NCBI GenBank assembly: GCA_964450955.1 | Contig: CAYVFI010000029.1 | Location: forward strand, 22,935-86,934 | From: CAYNWT01 sp964450955 | GTDB taxonomy: Bacteria > Planctomycetota > Planctomycetia > Planctomycetales > Planctomycetaceae | DNA length: 64,000 bases | Direction of reading: 5' to 3' | In this document: positions 47,039 to 55,644 of the stretch, piece after piece | Position numbering within the stretch: the first letter of the stretch is position 1 | Layout: each line of letters begins with the position of its first letter | Translations under genes and position numbers: made by a program | Notes under the pieces: model-generated | The model's input: only the letters and a program-made list of their open reading frames with translations | Databases searched by the model: none | What the model was told of the DNA's origin: nothing

Positions 47039-48601
47039 ATGAATCGCGGCGCTTTCTCGCTGTTTAACTGGACGCTGAGACGTGATGTCGAACTGTTGCG
47101 TACGCATCTGGTTCGTGTCGCGTTTGCCGGGTTGATGCTGCTGGTGCTTTGGTTTGCATCGCTGCAAACGCTGACTGTTGGCGCGGCGGGTTTGAACCTG
47201 TTCGACTGGATTTGCTGGATGAACATTCTGGTTAGCACGCTGGCCGGGATGAGTTACTTCTCAACATGCGTCACAGAGGAATCCGAGGGCGGTAACCTTG
47301 GTCTGCTGAAGCTGGCGGGCATGGGTTCGTTTTCAATCCTGTTGGGAAAATCGACCAGTCGCCTGGTTGGAGCAATGATGCTGCTGGTGGTTCAGTTTCC
47401 GTTTACGCTGCTGGCGATCACTTTGGGCGGCGTGACTCTGATTCAGATTGTGTCTGCGTACACGGCGATCGGGGCTCATCTGATTCTGGTGGCGAACATG
47501 GCGTTGTTCTTTTCTGTGTTCAGTCAATCTTCCGGGCGAGCGGCAGTCTGGACTGCGGCGGCACTGACTTTGTTTTTTGTCAGCCCGGCGCTGTTGGGGT
47601 TCGCTCGAACAGCGTTTCCGCCCGGTCAACTATACGGAATGCTTGATACCGCAAAGATTAAATCAGCCATCGATTCGTGGCAGGAGATGCAGCGCGACCT
47701 ATCGGTTTTTGATCGCGTCTCGGCTGCTTTGTCAGTCGGATTTGCGGGCCCCGTTATCACGATGCAGGTTTGGTACAGCCTCATGGTTTCCGCGGTCTTG
47801 TTTACGCTTGCGTGTCTGGGTTTTGAACGTTCGACTCGCAAACAGGGAACTCCGCAACGCGCGACGTTGTCTCGAGGCCGTCGTTCGTTCCGCCGCATTC
47901 TTGGCGTGTCACGAACATGGGAGAACTCGCTGGCGTGGAAGGAGTTCTACTTCCTGACCGGCGGTCGAGTCATGTGGATACTTCGTGCGGCGTTGTTTGC
48001 CGGCCTGTGGTGCGTGGTCAACTTCTACGGAGCCGGAGACCGTGCGCTTATCGGTTCTACTTTTGTCTCTGGCATTCTGATTGTGCTGGGCATTGAGATG
48101 CTAATCTTTTCGTCTCGGATCCTGTTTGATGAATCGCGATGGGGAACATTCCCACTGCTGCTGATTTTGCCAATCTCGGCGCGGAACCTGGTCTGGCAGA
48201 AAACGTGGGGTTGTTTGTTGGCTGGGCTGCCTGGCTTTGCGTGGTTGGTTGTCGCCGCAGTGATGTACCCGGATGAGATACAAATGGTCCTTCGGCAAAG
48301 CCGTTTCCACATCGTAGCGGTGGACTTTTTGCTGATCATGCACTTCACCGCACTGTTGTCGCTATTCATGAGATGGACGGCGCTGCCGGCGGCGGTCTGC
48401 ATTGTGCTGGCGTTTAACACTTGCTGTCCCGTGATGTCTATCGGTCTGATTTTGAACGACCTGATGGGCGACACCGGCGGTTTGCTACTTGCCGTCATTA
48501 CGTTCGCGACGTACTGGATCCTGCTACTACTGCCGCTACAAATTGAAATCGTCAGCCGTGTCGATGACGCCGCCAACCACGAATACGGCTCCGGCGGGTA
48601 A
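47039..48601 (+). CDS. ABC-2 type exporter permease, triad 2
   Basis: A 520-residue membrane protein with about twelve helices. The coupling region VTEESEGGNLGLLKLAGM after helix 2 corresponds to ITAEKERNTLGLLLLTKL in the triad 1 permease. The middle cytoplasmic part contains TWENSLAWKEFYFLTGG, and the second half repeats the pattern with SRILFDESRWGTFPLLLIL. It starts 10 bases after the ATPase and is the last gene of the run. It ends 346 bases before the convergent amino-acid transporter. Confidence 0.87.
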   Translation: MNRGAFSLFNWTLRRDVELLRTHLVRVAFAGLMLLVLWFASLQTLTVGAAGLNLFDWICWMNILVSTLAGMSYFSTCVTEESEGGNLGLLKLAGMGSFSILLGKSTSRLVGAMMLLVVQFPFTLLAITLGGVTLIQIVSAYTAIGAHLILVANMALFFSVFSQSSGRAAVWTAAALTLFFVSPALLGFARTAFPPGQLYGMLDTAKIKSAIDSWQEMQRDLSVFDRVSAALSVGFAGPVITMQVWYSLMVSAVLFTLACLGFERSTRKQGTPQRATLSRGRRSFRRILGVSRTWENSLAWKEFYFLTGGRVMWILRAALFAGLWCVVNFYGAGDRALIGSTFVSGILIVLGIEMLIFSSRILFDESRWGTFPLLLILPISARNLVWQKTWGCLLAGLPGFAWLVVAAVMYPDEIQMVLRQSRFHIVAVDFLLIMHFTALLSLFMRWTALPAAVCIVLAFNTCCPVMSIGLILNDLMGDTGGLLLAVITFATYWILLLLPLQIEIVSRVDDAANHEYGSGG

Positions 48602-48641
48602 GGCGATTGCGAACCAAGCAGCCGTAGCCAGATTCGTGGAT

Positions 48642-48743
48642 CCCCACCGGGTTTACCCCGGTGGTTTACTGGCCTTTGCGCTACCTCAAACCTCAAAGCA
48701 GTATCGCAAAGGCCAACAAGCCACCGGCATAAAGCCGGTGGGG
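48642..48743. repeat. Three-armed palindromic (REP/MITE-like) element
   Basis: The element is bounded by CCCCACCGG (48642-48650) and its reverse complement CCGGTGGGG (48735-48743). Inside, CCACCGGG/CCCGGTGG (48644-48664), GGCCTTTGCG/CGCAAAGGCC (48671-48680 with 48705-48714, 24-base loop) and CCACCGGC/GCCGGTGG (48721-48741) each form perfect hairpins. Outer ends can pair with each other or within each arm. It lies between convergent genes and may act as a bidirectional terminator. This kind of GGTGG-rich palindrome recalls REP elements; no REP-associated transposase is in the window. Confidence 0.75.
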
Positions 48744-48915
48744 TAATTTAATTCACAGCCTCTCCGCGAGTCATTCCCCGGCTCAGGCATCCCTCCGCTG
48801 AACCGTGGTGCCACCCCCCCGCGTTCCAACCGACGCGCACAGAACGCGATACACCCGGACGCAAAGCCAACCAACCGTTCAACCGGGCATGCACCCGCAA
48901 ACCGCGGTCACCTTA

Positions 48916-48947
48916 CCCACCGGATACCGATCCAACGGAACGTTGGG
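48916..48947 (-). repeat. Stop-adjacent hairpin repeat, copy B
   Basis: Read on the minus strand it starts at the base after the transporter's TGA: C, then the hairpin CCAACG-TTC-CGTTGG, then ATCGGTATCCGGTGGG. It matches the copy at 57724-57755 in 29 of 32 bases. The hairpin arms differ between the copies by a compensatory G-C to C-G exchange. Weaker similarity continues for about 100 bases (CCCGGTTGA, GCGTTCTG). Confidence 0.8.
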
Positions 48948-51161
48948 TCAGATGATGAGGCGGACGCCGCCTAGTTCGGCGAGGCTGTAGCCCAGGCGAC
49001 CGCCGGGGGATCCGATGAACATGAGGTTCTTGGGGATGTTCCATTCGGCGGACAGTTTGGTGATGAGTTCCGGGCTGAAGTTGCCTTCGAGTTCGATGTA
49101 CTCGATATCGATTTCCGGGTACGCCTTGTCCAGTACTTTCAGTTCTTCACTAAGGCCTGCCGGAGCGGTGTGTTGATCGTTGGTGATGGTGACAATTTTC
49201 AGTCGGTTAGTGTGTTCGTTTTGCTTCACGTACAGAACCGCGTTGTTGAGGTTTGCGGTGTTGTCCCCGCGTGTGAAGAACACGATTTGCTGTGAATTGA
49301 TGTCATCGATTTTCTTGCGAACCCACCCGGCCATTTTGGTCATTGGGGCCACAATGGCCGCGGTGAAGTTGCGGACCATGCCCAGCAACCCGCTAAGCAA
49401 CGAAATGCGGCTAAGCATAATCAGGATGACCGCCATCGACGGGATGAAGTATTGAAGGAACGTCACCAGGTAGGCCGGATCCTTCGCGGCATTCCCGACA
49501 AGACCTGCAAGAACCGCAGTGATCGCGATGAATACGGCAATCCACGAAGCCTTTGCTGGCCGCGGAAGATTCTTGCGCTTGATCTTCAGCAGCACGTTGC
49601 CGACTCCGAACAGCGCCATCACGGATAAGAACGAGATGGTATAGATACCAGCCAGTTTCTTGATTTGAGCGTTCTCTCCGGCACCATGCATACGGTCGCC
49701 GAGTTCGCCTGCGGAGGCAAGAGTTTGGAGGTTCGCTTTATCTTTGTTTGAGAGCGCTCCGAAAATTGCCTTACTGGACGGAGAAAGTTCTTCCGGGCTG
49801 AGGTTCGCAATCGCGGTGTTCACTTTCTCGCGAGTGACCGCCAGTTGTGCTGAGTAGGCGGCCATCGCGTCTTCGTCGGCGTCTTTGCCTGGTGCTTCAG
49901 GAGGAGCCATGTCCGCGCCGGCAACGACAGCTTTGATGCTCTCGACGTCAGATTCCGGCACGTGGTTGGTTGTGATTAACAGCACTGACACACACAGCAG
50001 GAAGAACGCGATAATGATCCGGTGTGTGGTTCCGCGTGAGTTGGTTTTGAGAAGAAACTGCGGCAGACATCGGTCCAGCGTCATGCGATGAACCAATCCT
50101 GTTACGCCAACGAAACTGGTCAGTACGGCTCCGGAAAGCACCATCGCGGCGTCAATGGAAATAAGCGTGCTAAGTGTCTCGCCCCAGAACGATCCTTTGC
50201 CGCCACCGGCGACGAGACCCATGTGAGCCAGTAGTGCGTTTTGATATTCGGCAATGTCCACCTGAGACAGAACCGCAAGCGCAAGGAGGGCCATGAGCGG
50301 ATTAAAGAAGCTGACCGCGATCCACATGTTCCGCAGCGTTTTGGGGAACACGCCGTCTTCCTGTTCTTCAACGAAGTTGGATGAACTTTCGAAACCGGAA
50401 ATACCCAGCATTGAAACAGCGAAACCGAAGAACAACGCCATCCAAAAGTTACCACCACCCGGCGCGGCGGCGGCCGCACCGGCGCCCGCACCGGCGCCCG
50501 CTCCGGCTGCTCCGTCCGCTGCGGTGATCGTTGTCTCTGCCGATTCATCCGGTGCACCAAACGAGGCCACCGGTAAGGGGGCGTCGAAGTTGGCTTTGGC
50601 GGTATCGGTTCCCGCTTCTGACCAGCCAAACACGTAGCAGACACCAACGATCAACAATAACGACAGCGTTGCCAGGTGCGTGATGAAGATCACGATCGCG
50701 ACGATCGCCGATTCGGTAATACCGATGATGGTCAGGAACATGAAAAACGCCAGCAGCGCCAGCGTTCCGTACAGCACGTTTAAGTCGTGCCACAGGTTGT
50801 GCACGTAGTGCATGCCTTCGAGAGCCGAAATAACTGCCGTGGCCATGTAAGAGAGAACCGTCAAGCACGCGGCCACTGACGCCCAGCGTTTGCTGGTTGT
50901 GTTAAGCAGTGCGTTGTAGGCTCCGCCGTTTAACGGAAGGGCTCCGACAACTTCGGCGTAAATCTTGCGGAACAAAAACAAAACGGCCGCCACCATCAAC
51001 AATGAGATGGGAGCCAGTTTGCCTGCCGCCACAATGGCCAGCGCGGAGACGTAGAGGCACGATGAGGTAATATCGTTGCCACAAATCGCCGTCGCGGCCA
51101 ACTGGCCAAGCTTCTTGTGTCCGTGTTCTGTTGGTGCTGTCGCTGCTGCTGCTTCTGACAC
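48948..51161 (-). CDS. APC-superfamily amino-acid transporter with C-terminal USP-like domain
   Basis: A 737-residue transporter. The GTG at 51161 is preferred: the frame is open 48 codons further, but that part has no family resemblance, and GGGGA lies nine bases before the GTG. The core has about twelve helices with GNDITSSCLYVSALAI in helix 1 and SMLGISGFESSSNFVEEQ in helix 6, both typical of the APC fold. Two unusual inserts occur: an Ala/Gly-rich loop (GAGAGAGAGAAAAAPGGG, near residue 225) and a long loop of about 110 residues with acidic and Ala-rich parts. The last 115 residues resemble a universal-stress or nucleotide-binding fold (NLMFIGSPGGRLG). Substrate unknown. Confidence 0.85.
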   Translation of the reverse strand: MSEAAAATAPTEHGHKKLGQLAATAICGNDITSSCLYVSALAIVAAGKLAPISLLMVAAVLFLFRKIYAEVVGALPLNGGAYNALLNTTSKRWASVAACLTVLSYMATAVISALEGMHYVHNLWHDLNVLYGTLALLAFFMFLTIIGITESAIVAIVIFITHLATLSLLLIVGVCYVFGWSEAGTDTAKANFDAPLPVASFGAPDESAETTITAADGAAGAGAGAGAGAAAAAPGGGNFWMALFFGFAVSMLGISGFESSSNFVEEQEDGVFPKTLRNMWIAVSFFNPLMALLALAVLSQVDIAEYQNALLAHMGLVAGGGKGSFWGETLSTLISIDAAMVLSGAVLTSFVGVTGLVHRMTLDRCLPQFLLKTNSRGTTHRIIIAFFLLCVSVLLITTNHVPESDVESIKAVVAGADMAPPEAPGKDADEDAMAAYSAQLAVTREKVNTAIANLSPEELSPSSKAIFGALSNKDKANLQTLASAGELGDRMHGAGENAQIKKLAGIYTISFLSVMALFGVGNVLLKIKRKNLPRPAKASWIAVFIAITAVLAGLVGNAAKDPAYLVTFLQYFIPSMAVILIMLSRISLLSGLLGMVRNFTAAIVAPMTKMAGWVRKKIDDINSQQIVFFTRGDNTANLNNAVLYVKQNEHTNRLKIVTITNDQHTAPAGLSEELKVLDKAYPEIDIEYIELEGNFSPELITKLSAEWNIPKNLMFIGSPGGRLGYSLAELGGVRLII

Positions 51162-51906
51162 TGAGATGAATCCCCGGCCGCAGATCGTAGGTGCTAATTC
51201 ATGTCGGTTCGGGAGAACCGAAAACGCCTTTGGCCGGCAATCAGACCGCACTGGCGAGCCGATTCGTTTGCAAACCAAAGACGAAAGATAGTGAACTGGC
51301 ACCATCAGGGACTAGTGGAGAATTACGCCGGATACACCCTTTGGGTGGATGGGCCAAGATCGTTGTAAAACCGATGGTTTCCGGGCGAATTCGGGCGTAG
51401 CGATGGCCGATTCTGCGGGTGGAACCGCTTTGCAGTTGTTTGCAGCGTCGAACGGAATGATCTCTTGTCGGCGTGTGGCGATTCGGTTTCGTCAATCAGT
51501 GCGACAGTTTTTTTGTCTTTGATGTTGTCCGAGCGAAGGGCCGGTCGTTCACACAAGAACCACAAGAACCGCGCGACGAGGGGACGGGTTGAACGACTGC
51601 CAGGGGTGCGCCGCAGAACCGGCTTACCAGTCAGGCTTGTGAAACTCATCAAAGCAAGTGCGTTACTTGCGTGCCTGTTTGAGTTTTTCGTGGCCATCCC
51701 GGGGCCCACAGAACGTGGCTGTTATCTTCAAATAGAACCAGCGTTCGGCTTAGCTTGCGGTGCGTGTTCCTAAGTCGCCCGTCGCAATTCGCCGCGCGAT
51801 GACGCGGTTCGGGCGTTCCGGGCGGGAGGCGGGGCGGTCATGAGGCTGACCAGGACACCGACGAATCAAAGTCTTCCCGAATCGCGCTGCGTTGGGGCAG
51901 GAGAGA
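51162..51906. other. Intergenic region between SelO and the transporter
   Basis: 745 bases upstream of the transporter and downstream of the SelO gene, both on the minus strand. Short frames exist on both strands (up to about 128 codons at 51323-51709, minus) but show no domain, no ribosome site and an unlikely composition. A direct repeat of ACAAGAACC occurs near 51554. No promoter or RNA is evident to me. Confidence 0.45.
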
Positions 51907-53538
51907 CTAAGAACTGCAGGATAGCATTGAGCAGCCAGCGCGGTTGCGGGCCCAGTCGGGTCGTTTTTCGGCGTGTTGTTCTTTGGATGGTTGTTCGTCG
52001 TAGGGGTTGCGAAGAACGTCCAGGAGTTCGTGGATGAGCGAATGGTCGCCGGTTTCTGATTTATCGATTGCCAGTTGGGCCATGTAGTTTCGCAGCACAT
52101 ATTTTGGGTTCACCTGGTTCATGGCTGCTCGACGATTGGCGTCTGTCGTTTGGTCTTCTTGAACTCGAACCTTGTAGCGGCGGAGCCATTCGGCGATTTG
52201 TTTTCGCGGTGTTTGGTCGCTGTCTTCGACTGTTTCATCCAGCTGTTCCGGTTTGTAGTAGGCATCGATGATAGGTGTCATGATGTCTGTGTCGGATTGG
52301 TCTGTGGTCTCGGCCGGAACGTCGGCCAGTTTGCGATAGAAGATAGTCATGTCGGTTTCGACCAGTTGCAGTATGTCCAACAGGCCTTGCTTCAACGCGT
52401 GGTCTTCTTCGGTCTTGAGTTTTGCGATTCCCATCTTGGCGGCCATCATTTCGCTGGTCGTTTTTTCGTAGTGATCGACAAACGATTCCAGTGCCTTCTC
52501 CAGCGGTTCTGGTTCTTTCGTCAGCTGAGCAATCGCGTTGGCCAGTTGGAACACGTTCCAATGTGCGACCGCGGGTTGGTTGCCGAATCGGTAGCGGCGG
52601 CCGGAAGCATCGGTTGTGTTGGGGGTCCAATCGGGGTCGTAATCTTCCAACCAACCATACGGCCCATAGTCGATGGTCAGCCCAAGGATGGACATGTTGT
52701 CGGTGTTCATCACGCCGTGCACAAAGCCGACTCGCATCCAATGGACAATCATCTCAGCCGTGCGCCGGCAGACGTCTTCGAACCAGATGGCGATGGTTTC
52801 GTTTGTGATGGTCGCCGACTGTGTGGTGACAAGGTGAGGAAAGTCGTTGCGAATGGTGAATTCGACCAACGTTCGCAGAGTGTCAATATCCTGCCGCGCG
52901 GCGAAGATTTGGAAGTTGCCGAATCGAGTGAACGACGGTGCGACTCGGCAAACAACGGCGCCGGGTTCGTCTTTTGGGTTCCCGTCATAAAACATGTCGC
53001 GCCGGACGCCTTCGCCGGTCGTCACCAAACTTAGCGCGCGGGTGGTGGGGACGCCGAGATGGAACATCGCTTCGCTGCAGAGGAACTCGCGAACGCTGGA
53101 ACGCAGGACGGCCAGGCCATCGGCGGTTCTTGAGTACGGTGTCGGTCCGGCTCCTTTAAGTTGTAGCGTCCAGTGTTCGCCGCGTTCGGTTAATACTTCG
53201 CCCAGGTTGATGGCTCGACCATCGCCCAGTTGTCCGGCCCAGTTGCCAAACTGATGACCGCCGTAACACATTGCGAACGGGTCCATGCCGTCCAGAAGTG
53301 TGTTCCCACCGAAGACGTCAGCGAAGTGTTGTGATTCGAACGCGGCTGAATCCAAACCGAGGATGTCAGCAACTTCGCGTGAGTAGCCAGCGAGTGTTGG
53401 CTGCTTGACCGGTGTCGGCTTCACGCGCGAGTAGCACGATTCGTAAACCTGCCGCCTTGCGTTGACGTCGTGGATGTCTGCGGGGAGTTCGCGAGTGAAC
53501 CGGTTGTCGAAGGTAAGTTGGGCGAGTGTTTTGGTCAT
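51907..53538 (-). CDS. selO: Protein adenylyltransferase SelO (YdiU/UPF0061 family)
   Basis: A 543-residue pseudokinase-fold protein that transfers AMP from ATP to Ser, Thr or Tyr of target proteins in the characterised homologues. Family marks are NTLLDGMDPFAMCYGGHQFG, GDGRAINLGE, LQLKGAGPTPYSR, GLAVLRSSVREFLCSEAM, MNTDNMSILGLTIDYGPYG (catalytic-loop Asn and metal-binding Asp) and the C-terminal CSMLSCSS. The C-terminal cysteine stands where eukaryotic SelO has selenocysteine. Length is close to that of bacterial members plus an internal insert. It is a single gene, with no link to its neighbours. Confidence 0.95.
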   Translation of the reverse strand: MTKTLAQLTFDNRFTRELPADIHDVNARRQVYESCYSRVKPTPVKQPTLAGYSREVADILGLDSAAFESQHFADVFGGNTLLDGMDPFAMCYGGHQFGNWAGQLGDGRAINLGEVLTERGEHWTLQLKGAGPTPYSRTADGLAVLRSSVREFLCSEAMFHLGVPTTRALSLVTTGEGVRRDMFYDGNPKDEPGAVVCRVAPSFTRFGNFQIFAARQDIDTLRTLVEFTIRNDFPHLVTTQSATITNETIAIWFEDVCRRTAEMIVHWMRVGFVHGVMNTDNMSILGLTIDYGPYGWLEDYDPDWTPNTTDASGRRYRFGNQPAVAHWNVFQLANAIAQLTKEPEPLEKALESFVDHYEKTTSEMMAAKMGIAKLKTEEDHALKQGLLDILQLVETDMTIFYRKLADVPAETTDQSDTDIMTPIIDAYYKPEQLDETVEDSDQTPRKQIAEWLRRYKVRVQEDQTTDANRRAAMNQVNPKYVLRNYMAQLAIDKSETGDHSLIHELLDVLRNPYDEQPSKEQHAEKRPDWARNRAGCSMLSCSS

Positions 53539-53699
53539 GGGATCGCTGTGTTCGTTGGAGGTGGTTTGATCATAGCGAAGTGTTGGTGGTGAGGTGGCGG
53601 TATGGGGGCGCGGTGTTGTGGTTCTTTAAGACCGGGGTTTGAGTGAACCATTGTGGGTGGGCGGGGTCAGTCTTTTTGTTCCGAACTTAGGTCACCACC

Positions 53700-54080
53700 A
53701 TGAGCACCGTTGTTGCCACAACTCGATCGTCGCAGGCGCTGGCGCCGGAAGATATCCGGGTGGGTGATTTCGTGGGCTTGCTGCAGGCGAGTGTCCAGTA
53801 CCCGACTTACTTATGGCACGGTGATCTTCCGTCGCATCATGGGCCGGAGGAATGCGTTCGGGTATCGTTCATGCCGTGCGATGGTGGCGTTCCGCTAAAG
53901 GTGAAGGCTGTCAGCCTGCCGTTTATTCTGGTGAAAGCTCCGGGGCAGAACGCAGAAACTCTGGACGTGCGTTTGTGCCGCGTTGCGAGGCTGGATGCGG
54001 ATTATGCTGCGACTGCCTGGGCCGCGTTTAAGAAGCCAATCGTGAAAGCTCGTAAGCGGGCGAAGAAGCGCAAGAAGTAG
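53700..54080 (+). CDS. Small hypothetical protein with basic tail
   Basis: A 126-residue protein I do not recognise. The ATG at 53700 is preceded by TTAGGTCACC, a modest ribosome site. Residues 18-80 look like a small beta fold (VGDFVGLLQASVQYP, VRVSFMPCDGGVPLKVKAVS). The C-terminus is strongly basic (KARKRAKKRKK), which suggests nucleic-acid contact. Codon use matches its neighbours. It stands alone, 161 bases after the SelO start on the opposite strand. Confidence 0.65.
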   Translation: MSTVVATTRSSQALAPEDIRVGDFVGLLQASVQYPTYLWHGDLPSHHGPEECVRVSFMPCDGGVPLKVKAVSLPFILVKAPGQNAETLDVRLCRVARLDADYAATAWAAFKKPIVKARKRAKKRKK

Positions 54081-54387
54081 GGCTTTGCTGGGGCGGTTCG
54101 AGACGATGGTATTGTTTGCGGTTTGAAGAATGGCCGGATTGATTGGGGTGGGCGAAAGCGCGGCTGAACCACTGGAAATAGCGGGGATTGCCGCAGAATC
54201 GACTTATCGATCCTGAACAGCCGACTCGGGCGTGAGTCGCATTACCGTTTCGCATCTGTCAGAACCCAATGATCCGCGCGTTTTGGGGGTTTGAGACCTC
54301 TTGCGGGGGCACTACTATCCAGCATTGCGGAATGTCTCTTCTGTTCGGTTCCCGGACACTTTAGTCGCTCGACTCACGAGAACACCC
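54081..54387. other. Intergenic region before the thiolase gene
   Basis: 307 bases without a gene. The thiolase frame is open from 54301, but conserved sequence begins only at the ATG 54388. No terminator hairpin or clear promoter is visible. Confidence 0.4.
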
Positions 54388-55569
54388 ATGCCAGATGCGT
54401 TTATTATTGCTGCCGCTCGCACTCCGATCGGAGCGTTTCGCGGCGCGTTTAAGACTCTTAGCGCCACCGACCTGGGCGGGGCGGTTGTGGCTGATGTGCT
54501 GGGTCGATCGGGAGTCGATGCGGGCGCGATTGATGAAGTCATTATGGGCAACGTCATTGGTGCGGGGGTTGGCCAGGCTCCGGCTCGACAAGCGGCACTC
54601 AAAGGCGGGCTGCCGACTTCGGTTCCGGCTTTGACAGTGAACAAGGTTTGCGGTTCAGGATTGAAGTCAGTCATGCTGGCGTCGCAGGCGATACGTCTGG
54701 GTGACGCGAAGGCCATCATCGCCGGCGGCATGGAGAGCATGACTAACGCTCCGCACCTGGTTCCGGGAGCTCGCGAAGGGTTCCGATTGGGTGACGGTTC
54801 GATAGTTGATTCCATGGTCAGCGATGGTCTGACTTGTGCGTTCGAGTCATGTCACATGGGCATGCACGCCGAACATATTGCTCGCGAACACAACGTGACG
54901 CGCGAGGACCAGGACGTCTTTTCTGCGGAGAGCCAAAAGCGTGCGGCGGCTGCGGTGGAGGCGGGTGTCTTTGCTGATGAGATGACGTCGGTCACCGTGA
55001 AGACTCGCAAAGCGGAAACGGTTGTCGATGCCGACGAGTGTGTTCGACCAGAAACGACGCTCGAATCGTTGCAAGGTCTGCGACCTGTGTTCGATAGGAA
55101 AGAAGGAACCGTCACAGCGGGTAACGCATCGACTTTAAGCGACGGAGCCGCTGCGGTTTTGGTAGTTGATGAAGAGACAGCCAACGCCAGCACATCTGCC
55201 ATCAAAGCAAAGATTGTCGCGTGCCACACCAGCGGAACCGATCCGAAAGATCTGTTCATCGCGCCGGTTACGGCGGTTCAGGGTGCTTTGGAAAAGGCGG
55301 GACTCACAACTGACGACATCGACCTATACGAAATCAACGAAGCGTTTGCGGCTCAAATGGTTGCTTGCCTTCGCGGTTTGAAGTTGGATGAATCCAAGGT
55401 CAACGTTTACGGCGGCGGAATATCGTTGGGTCACCCGATTGGTGCCAGCGGAGCCCGAACGCTGGTAACGTTGTTGTATGCGATGCAGAAAAACGACGCG
55501 AAACGCGGTGTGGTTAGTCTGTGTCTGGGTGGTGGCAACGCAGTCGCCATGGTTGTCGAACGAGTGTAG
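54388..55569 (+). CDS. Acetyl-CoA acetyltransferase / thiolase
   Basis: A 393-residue thiolase, the usual family length. The ATG at 54388 starts MPDAFIIAAARTPIG, the classic thiolase N-terminus. The nucleophile is Cys88 in NKVCGSG; the second active-site block is GISLGHPIGASGA (His in GHP) and the third is VSLCLGGGNA with the C-terminal Cys. It condenses or cleaves acetoacetyl-CoA or 3-ketoacyl-CoA. The acyl-CoA dehydrogenase gene follows after 75 bases, so a fatty-acid beta-oxidation role is likely, although degradative and biosynthetic thiolases cannot be told apart from sequence alone. Confidence 0.94.
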   Translation: MPDAFIIAAARTPIGAFRGAFKTLSATDLGGAVVADVLGRSGVDAGAIDEVIMGNVIGAGVGQAPARQAALKGGLPTSVPALTVNKVCGSGLKSVMLASQAIRLGDAKAIIAGGMESMTNAPHLVPGAREGFRLGDGSIVDSMVSDGLTCAFESCHMGMHAEHIAREHNVTREDQDVFSAESQKRAAAAVEAGVFADEMTSVTVKTRKAETVVDADECVRPETTLESLQGLRPVFDRKEGTVTAGNASTLSDGAAAVLVVDEETANASTSAIKAKIVACHTSGTDPKDLFIAPVTAVQGALEKAGLTTDDIDLYEINEAFAAQMVACLRGLKLDESKVNVYGGGISLGHPIGASGARTLVTLLYAMQKNDAKRGVVSLCLGGGNAVAMVVERV

Positions 55570-55644
55570 CGCGGCATAGCGGAAACACGAATCAAAGTAA
55601 GGCCTGGGCTTCAGGCGCTCAAAGAAACACAAACGGTCAGACTC

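Larger units (their letters stand above)
48602..48947. other. Convergent intergenic region carrying two repeat elements
   Basis: 346 bases between the convergent ends of the triad 2 permease and the amino-acid transporter. It holds the three-armed palindromic element (48642-48743) and the stop-adjacent repeat (48916-48947), which has a diverged continuation to about 48837. No gene is seen. Confidence 0.6.

Noticed and set aside
51162..51305. 48-codon N-terminal extension of the amino-acid transporter
   Set aside because: It shows no family resemblance and would add a long polar stretch; the GTG at 51161 has a plausible ribosome site.
51323..51709. 128-codon minus-strand frame upstream of SelO's stop region
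   Set aside because: No ribosome site, polar low-information composition and no family resemblance; treated as spacer.
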